A DNA stretch of 64,000 nt from Hyphomicrobiaceae bacterium. GTDB taxonomy: Bacteria > Pseudomonadota > Alphaproteobacteria > Rhizobiales > Methyloligellaceae. Shown piece after piece: positions 29,532 to 39,077 of the stretch (the first letter of the stretch is position 1; each line of letters starts with the position of its first letter). Both the position numbers and the translations under genes were made by a program. The stretch covers positions 1,302,001 through 1,366,000 of the forward strand of contig JACKJS010000001.1 of NCBI GenBank assembly GCA_020637815.1, given 5' to 3'. The notes beneath the pieces were generated by a model. That model searched no databases, had not been told where the DNA came from, and worked only from the letters and a program-made list of their open reading frames with translations.

Positions 29532-30767
29532 CTACCGGTCCCGATAGAGCCGGCCTGGATTGAACAAGCCAAGCGGGTCGAATGCATGTTTCAGCTTCGC
29601 AGCAAGAATGTCGTGCGGCGACTCCAGCGGCTGGAACACGTCCGTCGCGCTGCGCGTATTGGCATCCGAACGGATCAGCGTCGCATGGCCGCCAAATTCG
29701 GCGAGTTGACGCCGGATTTCAACGGCGCCCGCGTCCGTCAAGGACGGCGTCTCAATCCAGATCAGGCCGCCGGACCAATCGTAGGCCGCTTTGATGTCGA
29801 TCTTCCGCGCGAGATTGCCGATGAACCTCGCCGCCCGGCTCGGGACCGTCGAGACACGCCATAGCGGATTGTTGCCCCCCTGAAACATTTTCAGCGAGCG
29901 CACAGCATCCCACAGCGCCTTGCTGCGGTCGGGGTCCAATTCCAGCTCCGGACCGTAGGCCAGAAGCGCTTGTCTCAGGCGGCTCGTGCGGTACCTGGCC
30001 GAGGCCGGAAAATTCTCGACGCGGATCAACGTCACGGCGGCGCCATGTCCGGCCAGCCCCTCGTCCGGAAGATGCGCGGCAACGCTCGCATGAAGATGAA
30101 GCGTGCCGGACACCTCGTAGGGCGTGCCCATGGCGATGCAGAGCGCTTCGACGGCCGCCTGGTCGGTCAGGCCGAAAAAGACGAGCGTGCGGGACTCACG
30201 CTGCACTGGCAGCACTTTGAGCGCGACCTCGCTCATGATGGCAAGCGTTCCCCAGGACCCCGCGAGCGTCCGGGCCAGATCGTATCCCGTCACGTTCTTC
30301 ATCACGCGGCCGCCGGACTTGATGACCTCGCCCCGGCCGTTGACCGCCTTGATCCCGAGTACATGGTCCCGCACCGCGCCCTTGAGGATGCGGCGGCTGC
30401 CCGAGATATTCGTGGCGACGAGCCCGCCGATCGTACCCTCGCCAGCCGCGTACCCCATGACCGGCGCGAGGTCGACCGGCTCGCAAGCCAGTTCCTGGTC
30501 GTTCTCGGCAAGAGCCGCTTCGATCGTCGAAATCGGAGTTCCCGTTTTCGCGACCATTACGAGCTCGGTCGGCTCGTAGAGCGTGATGCCGGACATGGCC
30601 TCGGTGCTGACGACCGCCCCAGCGCGGACCGCGTGCCCCAGCTCGCGCTTCGTGCCCTTGCCCATGATTTCGAGCGGCGTGCGCGATTCCGCGGCCTCGA
30701 GAACGATCTGCGAGAGTTCCTCGTCGGTCTCTGGCGCGTGGAAGCCAAGGCGCATATGAGCGGTCAC
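29532..30767 (-). CDS. glcE: Glycolate oxidase FAD-binding subunit
   Basis: 411 residues. It has the PCMH-type FAD-binding domain with 'GEGTIGGLVATNISGSRR' and 'SGGRVMKNVTGYDLARTLAG', and a C-terminal segment typical of GlcE. It partners with GlcD and GlcF in the membrane-associated glycolate dehydrogenase. The start overlaps the glcD stop by 4 bp (ATGA), indicating translational coupling. Confidence 0.95.
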   Translation of the reverse strand: MTAHMRLGFHAPETDEELSQIVLEAAESRTPLEIMGKGTKRELGHAVRAGAVVSTEAMSGITLYEPTELVMVAKTGTPISTIEAALAENDQELACEPVDLAPVMGYAAGEGTIGGLVATNISGSRRILKGAVRDHVLGIKAVNGRGEVIKSGGRVMKNVTGYDLARTLAGSWGTLAIMSEVALKVLPVQRESRTLVFFGLTDQAAVEALCIAMGTPYEVSGTLHLHASVAAHLPDEGLAGHGAAVTLIRVENFPASARYRTSRLRQALLAYGPELELDPDRSKALWDAVRSLKMFQGGNNPLWRVSTVPSRAARFIGNLARKIDIKAAYDWSGGLIWIETPSLTDAGAVEIRRQLAEFGGHATLIRSDANTRSATDVFQPLESPHDILAAKLKHAFDPLGLFNPGRLYRDR

Positions 30768-32305
30768 GACCTCTCCTCACCTTCGACAAGCACGGCTCCG
30801 GCCACGGCCTCGGCGTCCTGCCCGGGCACGGCCGGGGCCGCACCGAGATTCGTAAGATCGATGGTCATCTTCAAGGCGTCGCGGCCGAGGATCGGAAACA
30901 CCTTGCCGGGGTTGAGGAGCCAAGACGGATCCAACTCCTCTTTGATCCGAACCTGCTGATCGATGTCCTCGTCCGTGAACTGCTCGTACATGAGCTCGCG
31001 CTTCTCGATGCCAACGCCGTGCTCCCCGGTGAGGCAGCCGCCAAGTTCGACACAGAGTTTCAGAATCTCAGCGCCACACAGCTCCACCCGTTCGAGCTGT
31101 CCCGGATCGTTGGCATCGTAAAGGATCAGCGGATGCAGGTTGCCGTCGCCGGCATGGAAGATATTGGCGACGTCGAACCGGTATTTCCGGCAGATCAAGC
31201 TGATGGCTTCCAACGCCTGAGGCAGCGCCGAAAGCGGAATGACGCCGTCCATGCACATGTAATCGGAAATCTGGCCGATGGCGCCGAAGGCCGCCTTGCG
31301 GCCTTTCCAGATCAACGCGCTCTCCTCGTCGCTCTGACTGCGCCGCATGCTGATCGGATCGTAGTCGCGGGCGATATCCTCGATCTTCCCCAGAAGATAT
31401 TCGATCTCGTCCTCCGACCCCTCGACCTCGACGATCAGCGCCGCCTCGGCATCCAGCGGATATCCGGCCGGAACGAAATGTTCGCAGACATGGATCGCGG
31501 GGCGGTCCATGAACTCGATTGCCACGGGGACGATACCGGAAGCGATGATCGCGGCGACGCATGAGGCCGCCGCCTTCGCGGAATCGAAACCGATCAGGAC
31601 GGGCCGCGCGCCCTCCGGCGCTGCGAGCAGGCGCACGCTCGCCTCGGTGATGACTCCCAGCTGGCCTTCGGAGCCCGTGATCAGCGGTAGGAAATCGTAG
31701 TTGGGCGAATCGAGATGATGTCCGCCGAAATCGATAATCTCGCCGTCCACCATAACCATCCGGACACCGAGCAGATTGTTGACCGTAACCCCGTATTTGA
31801 GGCAATGCGCGCCGCCTGAATTGGTGGCGATGTTGCCGCCCACCGTGCAGGCGATCTGGCTCGACGGATCGGGGGCATAGAAAAAGCCCTGAGCGGCGGC
31901 CGCTTGCGTGATCGCGATATTGGTGATTCCGGCCTCGACCCGCGCGACACGGTTGGCGGCATCGACCTCGAGAACCTTGTTCATCCGCGAGAGGCACAAC
32001 ACGATGGCGTCCTCGAGCGGCGTCGCCCCACCGCAAAGCGAGGTTCCGGCGCCGCGCGGCACCACCTTGACGTGGTTTTCGTAGCAGAAGCGGAGAATGG
32101 CCGAGACCTCTTCCGTCGAGGCCGGCAGCACGACCACGAGCGGCAAGCGCCGGTAGGCGGCGAGCGCGTCGGCTTCGAATGTCCGCCGACCTTCGACATC
32201 GGCGATCAAAACCGCCTGCGGCGCGAGCTTCTTGAGCTGCTTCACCACATCGTTCCGGCGCGCCAAAACCGCGCGGTCGGGATCTGGTAAGGGCAATGTG
32301 GACAT
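30764..32305 (-). CDS. glcD: Glycolate oxidase catalytic subunit
   Basis: 513 residues from MSTLPLPDPD; the frame is open farther upstream but that part has no family similarity. The PCMH FAD domain carries 'VVPRGAGTSLCGGATP', 'VGGNIATNSGGAHCLKYG' and 'GSEGQLGVITEA'. The C-terminal FAD-oxidase domain has 'IFHAGDGNLHPLILYD' and 'LTGEHGVGIEKRELM'. It oxidises glycolate (or D-lactate and related 2-hydroxy acids) to glyoxylate. It heads glcD-glcE-glcF. Role probably photorespiratory-type glycolate or C2 metabolism feeding malate synthase or serine-cycle reactions; inferred. Confidence 0.95.
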   Translation of the reverse strand: MSTLPLPDPDRAVLARRNDVVKQLKKLAPQAVLIADVEGRRTFEADALAAYRRLPLVVVLPASTEEVSAILRFCYENHVKVVPRGAGTSLCGGATPLEDAIVLCLSRMNKVLEVDAANRVARVEAGITNIAITQAAAAQGFFYAPDPSSQIACTVGGNIATNSGGAHCLKYGVTVNNLLGVRMVMVDGEIIDFGGHHLDSPNYDFLPLITGSEGQLGVITEASVRLLAAPEGARPVLIGFDSAKAAASCVAAIIASGIVPVAIEFMDRPAIHVCEHFVPAGYPLDAEAALIVEVEGSEDEIEYLLGKIEDIARDYDPISMRRSQSDEESALIWKGRKAAFGAIGQISDYMCMDGVIPLSALPQALEAISLICRKYRFDVANIFHAGDGNLHPLILYDANDPGQLERVELCGAEILKLCVELGGCLTGEHGVGIEKRELMYEQFTDEDIDQQVRIKEELDPSWLLNPGKVFPILGRDALKMTIDLTNLGAAPAVPGQDAEAVAGAVLVEGEERS

Positions 32306-32478
32306 GCAAGCAGGCTCCAAGCCGCTCAAGAGGCCGCAACGATGAAGGACGCCCACCCCTCTTCGCATTTTGCCGGGGGCGTGGGCAATATGTGCCGGCA
32401 GTCTAGCAAGGCGTGCCTGCAAGCGAAACGCGCAAGGCCCACGTATCAGGGCCAGCGGATCGAGGCCGGCGTTTCCCC

Positions 32479-33621
32479 TTAAGGGCCAGCCGGTGTGGCC
32501 TCGCCTGGTGGCGGTGGTGGCGGCATGGCCTCCTCCGAGGACGATTCGGGTTCCGGCCCGGCTTTCCCGTCCGCTCCGTCTCCGGACCGGAAGCGCTCGA
32601 TATCGTCGAGCACTTCCTTGAACAGATAGTCCCGTACCCCCTCCTCCCGGGCCACTTCGGCCCACGCACTCCGCAGCGCCTCCAGGACATCCTCGGGGAA
32701 GCTGAGAATTTCGACATTGTCCTGGTTGGCGAATGCCGTGAGCGCGGCTGCCTGCAGATTGGCGCTTTCCGAAAGGGTTCGCTGAAGGAGCTCGCCGCAA
32801 GTGCTCTCAATCAGCGACTGGTGTTCGGGCCCGAGGGCGTCCCACCGGCGCTGGTTGACCAGAAGCTCGAACACGGTTGCCGGCTGGTGCCAGCCAGGCT
32901 CGTAAAGGATCTTGGCCGCGTCTTGCAGACCATGCGAGCGATCCACGGCGGGCGTATAGGCCTCCGCCGCATCGATTTTGCCGTCCTTGAAGGCCTTTTT
33001 AATCTGACTGCCCGGAACGAGCACGGGGACGGTACCGAGGCGCATCATCACCCGGGCGCCGAGCCCGAAGATGCGCATGCGCAAGCCATCGAGGTCCTCT
33101 TTGGAACCGATCTCCTTGGCGAACCATCCGCCCGCTTCGGCGCCGCCGAAGGCACACGGGATCACATGAACATCGACCTTCGCCTGGTCGTACATCTCCT
33201 GATAGAGGGCGCGGCCGTGGCCGCGGCTGAACCAATCCATGTAGCCCTTGGCATCGGGACCGAACGGAAATCCGCCGAAAAGGCTGGCGGCCGGGAGCTT
33301 CGCCGCCCAATAACCTGCCGTCGCATAGCCGGCGTCGACCTTGCCGTCGGACACTTTATCCAGGATCTCGAAAGGCGCCGTTCCTTCGCCAGGCTCTTTC
33401 AAATCGAGCCGCAGCGTGCCGTTCGAGCGCTCTTTCAGGAGCTTCGCCAGTTCGCGCGCCGGGGTCCCCAATCCTGGAACATGCGTTCCGAAAGCAACTG
33501 GCGTCACCAGCGTGACCGGTTCGCCTTGGGCTCCTTGGGCTCCCTGGGCTCCCTGTGCGCCCACGACGGCCGCCAGAAACGCTCCAGCCGTCCCAAAGGC
33601 TGTGAAAACTATCGACCTCAT
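32479..33621 (-). CDS. TRAP transporter substrate-binding protein (DctP family), orphan
   Basis: 380 residues. The signal peptide ends in an unusual GAQ repeat ('VVGAQGAQGAQGAQG'). The mature protein has the DctP fold with 'FGGFPFGPDAKGYMDWF', 'GGAEAGGWFAKEIGSKEDLDG' and 'RMRIFGLGARVMMRLG', where the conserved Arg of TRAP binding proteins would contact the substrate carboxylate. The C-terminus is an acidic, Pro-rich tail. No DctQ or DctM membrane subunits are present nearby. Proximity to glcDEF suggests a hydroxy- or keto-acid ligand, an inference only. Confidence 0.9.
   Translation of the reverse strand: MRSIVFTAFGTAGAFLAAVVGAQGAQGAQGAQGEPVTLVTPVAFGTHVPGLGTPARELAKLLKERSNGTLRLDLKEPGEGTAPFEILDKVSDGKVDAGYATAGYWAAKLPAASLFGGFPFGPDAKGYMDWFSRGHGRALYQEMYDQAKVDVHVIPCAFGGAEAGGWFAKEIGSKEDLDGLRMRIFGLGARVMMRLGTVPVLVPGSQIKKAFKDGKIDAAEAYTPAVDRSHGLQDAAKILYEPGWHQPATVFELLVNQRRWDALGPEHQSLIESTCGELLQRTLSESANLQAAALTAFANQDNVEILSFPEDVLEALRSAWAEVAREEGVRDYLFKEVLDDIERFRSGDGADGKAGPEPESSSEEAMPPPPPPGEATPAGP
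33526..33561. repeat. Four tandem 9-bp units in the DctP signal-peptide region
   Basis: TTGGGCTCC, TTGGGCTCC, CTGGGCTCC and CTGTGCGCC follow each other, encoding the repeated Gly-Ala-Gln on the minus strand. Copy number can change in frame by slippage. Confidence 0.75.
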
Positions 33622-33793
33622 CGCGAATCGCCGCCAGCATCGCCTGTCCGGCGCGGAGCTTGAACGGAAGATCAGACGAGCTCAACCCGTTGCTTCCGTT
33701 TGGATTGGGCTTCCGCTATGGTTCGGCCAACTTTCCAACACGCATCGAGTTCTTAGGCTAGACTGATCGAAGTCTGGTACGTGGACGGGCTCA

Positions 33794-35758
33794 ATGAACT
33801 TCGCCGTCTGGCTGATCGAACGCCCCCGCTGGTTCAAGCGGATGCTCCTCATCGCGAACGACTTCGCGATGCTCGGCATCGCATTGTGGGCCGCGTATTC
33901 CTTGCGCCTCAGCCGCGTCTACATTCCCGAGACCTGGCCCATCTTCTTGCTGATGCTGGCAGCGCCCATCATCGGCGTTTTCGTTTTCTATTGGCGCGGC
34001 CTGTATAAGCTCGTCACGCGCTTCATCGGCCCGTCCGGCACGACGCAAATCTACATTGCCGTGATCATCGCCGCGGTGCTTTGGGCACTCGTGGTCCTCA
34101 TGAGCGGCATCCAAGGACAACCGCGGTCCGTCGTCGTCATCTACGCCCTGGTCGCCGCCGGTCTCATCCGCTTGAGCCGTCAATGGGCCGGCGCGATGCT
34201 GCTCAAGTCGGCGCCTCAGTTCGAGCCGGTCCGCTCCGACGCAAGAAAGAACGTCATCATTTACGGCGCGGGTCCCGTGGGCATTCAGTTGCTGCGCGCG
34301 CTCAACGAGACGGGGACGTACCGCACGGTCGCCTTCATCGATTCCAACACCTCTCTGGCCGGGCAGGTCGTGCATGGCGTGAAAGTCATCCGACCGGAGA
34401 AGATCGGCAAAGTCATCGCCGATGAGAAGGTCGACGAGGTCCTTCTGGCCACCCCGTCGGCGCTTCGGGGCGAACGCCGGGTCGCGCTCAAGGCGCTCGA
34501 GGCATTCCCCGTGGTGGTGAAGACCTTGCCCGCTTTGGAGGAGATCGCCTCCGGCCGTGTCGAGGTCAGCGATCTCCGGCTGATCGACGTCGAAGATCTC
34601 CTGGGCCGCGATCCCGTCACGCCCGACAAGGAACTCCTGTCGTCGCAAGTGCAAGGCAAGGCCGTCTTGATTACCGGCGCGGGCGGCTCGATCGGCTCGG
34701 AGCTGACGCGTCAATTGCTGCGTCTCGCTCCCAAGACGCTTGTCTTGCTCGATGTGTCCGAGCCCGCCCTCTATGAAATCGCGCTTGAGATCGCCGAGGT
34801 GCAACGGCGGATGCGCCTGGAGAACGGCGGCGCGGCGCAGGAGACCGAGATCGTTCAGGTTCTAGGGTCGGTCCTCGATCGCACCCTCGTCCGCCGGACG
34901 ATCGAGCAGCATGGCATCGAGGTCGTCTATCACGCCGCCGCCTACAAACATGTGCCGATCGTCGAGGTGAACCCGTCCGTCGGCCTTCAGAACAATACGT
35001 TCGGAACACTCGTCACGGCCGAAGCGGCACGGGACGCCGGCGTCGAGCGCTTCGTGCTGATTTCAAGCGACAAGGCCGTAAGGCCGACCAATGTCATGGG
35101 CGCGAGCAAGCGCCTCGCCGAGCTCATCCTTCAGGCCATGGCGGAGGAACCGCGCAAAACGGTCTTCACGATGGTGCGCTTCGGCAACGTCCTGGATTCG
35201 TCCGGCTCGGTCGTCCGGCTGTTCCGAAACCAGATCAAGGCGGGCGGCCCCGTCACTGTTACCCATCCGGAAGTCATCCGCTATTTCATGTCGATCCCGG
35301 AAGCCGCGCAACTCGTCATCCAGGCCGGAGCCATGGCGGAAGGCGGCGAGGTTTTCGTCTTGGAGATGGGAACGCCGGTGAAGATCGACGATTTGGCCCG
35401 CACCATGATCCGCCTTTCGGGTCTCGAAGTGCGGGACGAAGCCAATCCGGAGGGCGATGTCGAGATCGCTTATTGCGGGCTGCGCCCAGGCGAAAAGCTC
35501 TACGAGGAGCTTCTCATCGGCGAGAATGCGACGGGCACAAACCATCCGAGGATTTTCAAGACTTCGGAGCCGGTTCTCGCCTACGACGTCCTAATCGCCG
35601 CGCTAAAGCGGTTCGAACGGGCCATTTCGAAGAATGATCTGGCGGAGCTTCAGGAGATGTTGCGGGCCACCGTCGAAGGTTATGCGCCGTCGGCAACCGC
35701 ACAGGCCCTCGCGCCCGGAACGGACGACTGGGAACCGCAGTCGCAAACCTTGCACTGA
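33794..35758 (+). CDS. Membrane-bound nucleoside-diphosphate-sugar 4,6-dehydratase (WbpM/PglF/FlaA1 family)
   Basis: 654 residues. Four N-terminal membrane segments (about 18-130) are followed by a first Rossmann domain ('NVIIYGAGPVGIQL') and a second, catalytic SDR domain with 'VLITGAGGSIGSEL' (291-304), 'HAAAYKHVPIVE' and 'LISSDKAVRPTNVMGASK'. This is the WbpM/WreV architecture, which converts UDP-GlcNAc to UDP-4-keto-6-deoxy-GlcNAc on the cytoplasmic face of the inner membrane. It is followed by a sugar-phosphate transferase and an SDR, together matching UDP-QuiNAc synthesis. Confidence 0.93.
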   Translation: MNFAVWLIERPRWFKRMLLIANDFAMLGIALWAAYSLRLSRVYIPETWPIFLLMLAAPIIGVFVFYWRGLYKLVTRFIGPSGTTQIYIAVIIAAVLWALVVLMSGIQGQPRSVVVIYALVAAGLIRLSRQWAGAMLLKSAPQFEPVRSDARKNVIIYGAGPVGIQLLRALNETGTYRTVAFIDSNTSLAGQVVHGVKVIRPEKIGKVIADEKVDEVLLATPSALRGERRVALKALEAFPVVVKTLPALEEIASGRVEVSDLRLIDVEDLLGRDPVTPDKELLSSQVQGKAVLITGAGGSIGSELTRQLLRLAPKTLVLLDVSEPALYEIALEIAEVQRRMRLENGGAAQETEIVQVLGSVLDRTLVRRTIEQHGIEVVYHAAAYKHVPIVEVNPSVGLQNNTFGTLVTAEAARDAGVERFVLISSDKAVRPTNVMGASKRLAELILQAMAEEPRKTVFTMVRFGNVLDSSGSVVRLFRNQIKAGGPVTVTHPEVIRYFMSIPEAAQLVIQAGAMAEGGEVFVLEMGTPVKIDDLARTMIRLSGLEVRDEANPEGDVEIAYCGLRPGEKLYEELLIGENATGTNHPRIFKTSEPVLAYDVLIAALKRFERAISKNDLAELQEMLRATVEGYAPSATAQALAPGTDDWEPQSQTLH

Positions 35759-35762
35759 CCCC

Positions 35763-36770
35763 ATGCACCAGGCCGATTTCGTTTCCAGTGCCGCCGTGTT
35801 GGGCGCAAGCGCGATTTTGAGCGCGGTCCTGATTTATCTGTTGAGGCCGCTCCTCATCCGACATTTGATGGCGCATCCGAACGAACGCTCATCTCACGCC
35901 ACGGCGACGCCGGAAGGCGCAGGGTTCGGCGTCATGGCAGCGGTCTTCGTCGTCTGCGGCGCGATCCTCATTTGGAAGCTTGTGCCAGAACCCGGCTTCG
36001 TTCCCGTTCTCGTGGGCGCCGCGGTCCTGACGGTTCTCGGCGGGCTGGACGATGCCTATTCACTCTCCGTGTCCTGGCGTCTCCTGGTTCAAGGCGCCGT
36101 GGCCCTCGGGCTGATCCTCGCTCTGCCGCAGGATTTCCAGGTCCTGCCGGGAATCCTGCCGCTCGTGGCCGAGCGCATCCTGCTGGCGCTGGGGATCGTC
36201 GGGTTCGTAAACGTGGTCAACTTCCTCGACGGTCTCGATTGGATGACCGTGGCGCAAGTGGTGCCCATGACGCTCGGGGTGGCGGTGTTGTGCTGGCTCG
36301 GTATTGTCCCGCCCGGCATTGGCCTTCTCGCACTCGCCCTTCTTGGCGCGACGCTCGGCTTCGCCGTCTTCAACAAGCATCCGGCCTGCATCTTCTTGGG
36401 CGACTCAGGCAGCCTGCCGGTCGGATTGCTCCTGGCCTATATGCTGATCTGGGTTGCCGAGGCCCATCTCGTCTCGGCCCTCTTGCTTGCGCTGTACACG
36501 CTGACCGACAGCGCCCTCACCTTCTTTCGGCGCTGGCGCAACGGCGAACAGGTCCTTTCCGCGCACCGCTCGCATTTCTATCAACGCGCCGTGTCCGGCG
36601 GCTTCCGCGTGCCGGACGTCACGGCGCGGGTCTTCCTCCTGTGTTCCTGGCTTGTGGTGTTGGCGGTCGCGGCCGCTCTCGCCCGTTCGCTGACCGTCGA
36701 CTTCGCGGCGCTGGCGCTCGGGATCGGCGGCGTCACGTTCGTGCTGACCCGTTTCGCGCGGGGGCGCTGA
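35763..36770 (+). CDS. Polyprenyl-phosphate sugar-phosphate transferase (WecA/WbpL/WreU family)
   Basis: 335 residues with about ten membrane segments. Family motifs: 'LVGAAVLTVLGGLDDAYSLS' (DD motif), 'VNVVNFLDGLDWMTVAQ' (NxxNxxDGxD), 'FLGDSGSLPVGLLLAY' and the cytoplasmic 'SAHRSHFYQRAV' (HRxHxYQ). It would transfer an N-acetylaminosugar phosphate to undecaprenyl phosphate, starting a lipid-linked surface glycan. It begins 4 bp after the dehydratase. The 'HRSHFYQR' motif is the WbpL type that uses QuiNAc or FucNAc. Confidence 0.92.
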   Translation: MHQADFVSSAAVLGASAILSAVLIYLLRPLLIRHLMAHPNERSSHATATPEGAGFGVMAAVFVVCGAILIWKLVPEPGFVPVLVGAAVLTVLGGLDDAYSLSVSWRLLVQGAVALGLILALPQDFQVLPGILPLVAERILLALGIVGFVNVVNFLDGLDWMTVAQVVPMTLGVAVLCWLGIVPPGIGLLALALLGATLGFAVFNKHPACIFLGDSGSLPVGLLLAYMLIWVAEAHLVSALLLALYTLTDSALTFFRRWRNGEQVLSAHRSHFYQRAVSGGFRVPDVTARVFLLCSWLVVLAVAAALARSLTVDFAALALGIGGVTFVLTRFARGR

Positions 36771-36773
36771 ACG

Positions 36774-37706
36774 ATGACGCGCATCCTCGTCACCGGCGCG
36801 ACCGGCTTTATCGGCCAGAGCCTCGTCCCGGCCCTGGCAGGGAAGGGATTTACGGTGCGGGCCGCGGCGCGCGATCCGTCTCGAATTGCACGAGGTCCCA
36901 ATATCGAGCCTGTCGCGATGCCCGATCTTGCCCGCCCGGCCGATTGGACGGCGGCCCTCGATGAGGTCAGCCACGTGGTGCATCTTGCAGGTATCGCTCA
37001 TGCGCCGGGCGCCCTCCCCGACGACGTCTATACGCGGATCAACTCCGATGCGGTGGCCGAGCTCGCTAGCCAAGCCAAAGGCCGCATCGGCCGCTTCGTC
37101 CTGATGTCGTCCGTGCGGGCTCAGGCCGGGCTGTCGTCCGAGACGGCGATCACCGAAGCGGATACGCCCGAGCCGACCGAGATCTATGGGCGGACCAAGC
37201 TGGAGGCGGAACGGCGCTTGGCCGCCAGCGGCATCGACTTCACCGTGCTTCGACCCGCGGTGGTCTACGGGCCGGGCGTCAAAGGCAATATCGCGGCGCT
37301 CGCCACCATCGCCAGGACGCCGATGCCCTTGCCCTTCGGCGGGCTCGCGAACCGCCGGTCGCTACTGTCGATCGACAATCTCATTTCCGCCGTCGCCCAT
37401 GTCCTTCAGTCGAAGGACACGTGCAACGAGACCTATCTCGTGGCGGATGCCACGCCCATCAGCGTCGCGGATCTCGTGAGCGCCATGCGCGAAGGGCTGG
37501 GGCGCCCGCCGCACCTCGTGAAGATGCCGCAAGGCGCGATCCGGCGGCTGATGAAGTCGTTCGGACGCGAAGCCGATTGGGAGCGCGTCTGCGGCGCGTT
37601 CGAGATCGATCCGTCGAAGCTGATGGCGACCGGGTGGCGTCCCGAAATCGAGAGCCGTGACGGCATCGTGCGGATGATGCGGTCCAGCGCGCGCCCCGCG
37701 TCCTAG
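36774..37706 (+). CDS. NAD-dependent epimerase/4-reductase (WbpV/WreQ-like SDR)
   Basis: 310 residues, extended SDR. It has 'ILVTGATGFIGQSLVPAL' (cofactor loop), 'VVHLAGIAHA', 'MSSVRAQ' and 'EIYGRTKLEAERRL' (catalytic YxxxK). Next to a WbpM-type dehydratase and a WbpL-type transferase, the likely job is reduction of the 4-keto sugar to UDP-QuiNAc (as WreQ does) or C4 epimerisation. It lies 3 bp after the transferase and ends by a 4-bp overlap with the convergent glycosyltransferase. Activity inferred from context. Confidence 0.88.
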   Translation: MTRILVTGATGFIGQSLVPALAGKGFTVRAAARDPSRIARGPNIEPVAMPDLARPADWTAALDEVSHVVHLAGIAHAPGALPDDVYTRINSDAVAELASQAKGRIGRFVLMSSVRAQAGLSSETAITEADTPEPTEIYGRTKLEAERRLAASGIDFTVLRPAVVYGPGVKGNIAALATIARTPMPLPFGGLANRRSLLSIDNLISAVAHVLQSKDTCNETYLVADATPISVADLVSAMREGLGRPPHLVKMPQGAIRRLMKSFGREADWERVCGAFEIDPSKLMATGWRPEIESRDGIVRMMRSSARPAS

Positions 37707-38845
37707 CGCGCGATCAACCGCCCGTAGAGAGCAGCCGTCTCCTGACCGATCGCGATCGACGAGAACTTCTCTTCGGTGAGCCGCCGCGCCTCGGCGCCGT
37801 AGCGCTTCCGGCGCTCGGCATCGCGCGCCAGTTCAAGCATGGCTCCGGCTAGAGCGTCGGCGTCATCGATCGGCACGAGGATTCCCGTCTCGCGGGGGAT
37901 CGTAATTTCCCGGCAGCCCGGTACGTCCGTGGCGACCATGGAGCGCCCGCAAGCCGCCGCCTCCAGGAGGCTCTTGGGCAGCCCCTCACCGCCACGGGAC
38001 GGCTGCACGGCGAAATGCGCCTGTTTCCAGACCTCGCGGACGTCTCCGACATGGCCTAGCCAGTCGATGCCGTAGGCGGACGCGAACTCTCTGAGCTGCT
38101 CCGGCGCGAGGGAACCGGGGTTCTCGGGATCGCAATCGCCCGCGAGCAAAAGATGGAATTCAGGAGCACCTTCGTCCTCACCGCCATCCGTCGCGCGGCG
38201 GTATGCTTCGATCAGCGTGAGCACGCCCTTATGGTGAAGCATGCGGCCGACAAAGGCTGCCGTGACCTTGCCGTCCGGCTCCGCCAGAGGCTCGTACTTC
38301 TCGATGTCCACGCCCGATCCCGCGATGATCGTGATCGCTTCGCCGGGCACGCCGAGCCGGGCCACGAAGTCCCGATCCTCCGGGTTCTGCACGACCGTCA
38401 CCGACCGGGCGCGCCGCAGCAGCCGGCTCAGCGCCATCACCACGAGCTTGCGCGTGAGCGGACTGGCTCCGCCGCCATCGACAAACAGCGCGCCCATGCC
38501 GGTCAGGCTGTTGACGATGGCGATGTCGTTCATGCCGAGTCCGGCCATCGTGCCGAGCAGAACGGGCTTCAGCGCCACGTTGTGGACGAGGGCCGGTTTG
38601 ACGTCGCGAAACAGAGACCGGAGCTGAAACACGGCGGCAAGACTGTCGCGCGCCGAAATGCTCCCCCGGCTCCACTTCAACGGATGCGGGATAAAGCCTT
38701 CGCGCTCGATGGCCGCGAGACCGTCGTTCATCCGCGCGGCGACATGCACCTCGTAGCCGGCCTCCGTGGCCGCACGGGCCATCGGCAGGCGGTGAGACAG
38801 AAAATACCAGTCTTCGGTAACGACATAGAGGATGCGCGGCGCCAT
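37703..38845 (-). CDS. Glycosyltransferase family 4 (GT-B)
   Basis: 380 residues. N-terminal acceptor domain 'ILYVVTEDWYFLSHRLPMARA', and C-terminal donor domain with 'VGRMLHHKGVLTLIEAY' and 'PSRGGEGLPKSLLEAAACG', including the EX7E-type glutamates that bind the nucleotide sugar. This resembles PglA-type transferases that add the second sugar to undecaprenyl-linked QuiNAc/Bac. It is convergent with the dehydratase-transferase-SDR operon, so it may act in the same glycan pathway. Acceptor and donor unknown. Confidence 0.88.
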   Translation of the reverse strand: MAPRILYVVTEDWYFLSHRLPMARAATEAGYEVHVAARMNDGLAAIEREGFIPHPLKWSRGSISARDSLAAVFQLRSLFRDVKPALVHNVALKPVLLGTMAGLGMNDIAIVNSLTGMGALFVDGGGASPLTRKLVVMALSRLLRRARSVTVVQNPEDRDFVARLGVPGEAITIIAGSGVDIEKYEPLAEPDGKVTAAFVGRMLHHKGVLTLIEAYRRATDGGEDEGAPEFHLLLAGDCDPENPGSLAPEQLREFASAYGIDWLGHVGDVREVWKQAHFAVQPSRGGEGLPKSLLEAAACGRSMVATDVPGCREITIPRETGILVPIDDADALAGAMLELARDAERRKRYGAEARRLTEEKFSSIAIGQETAALYGRLIAR

Positions 38846-39077
38846 GGGTCATGCTTTAGCGGGTCGCGGGGCACGCCGCAATTTCGCCGTAGGGTCCGGT
38901 TTCCTGGCGGCTATCGGCTTGTTGCGGTCCGGCCACGCCTTGGCTCGCGATGCGGAGAACGCATTGCCAACGGCTGGCGCGCCCTTCCAAATCACGTTAG
39001 AATTGGGCTTCCGCTAGCCGAAAAGGCCTGGGCTGGCGTTCATGAGACGGGAAATCGCCTCTAGAGGGATGGTACTG

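Noticed and set aside
38832..39017. 61-residue frame with a Tat-like 'RRNFAVGSGFLAAIGLL' segment upstream of the small exported protein
   Set aside because: It overlaps the start of the convergent-side glycosyltransferase gene, has no clear Shine-Dalgarno and no recognisable family; left out as probable chance.
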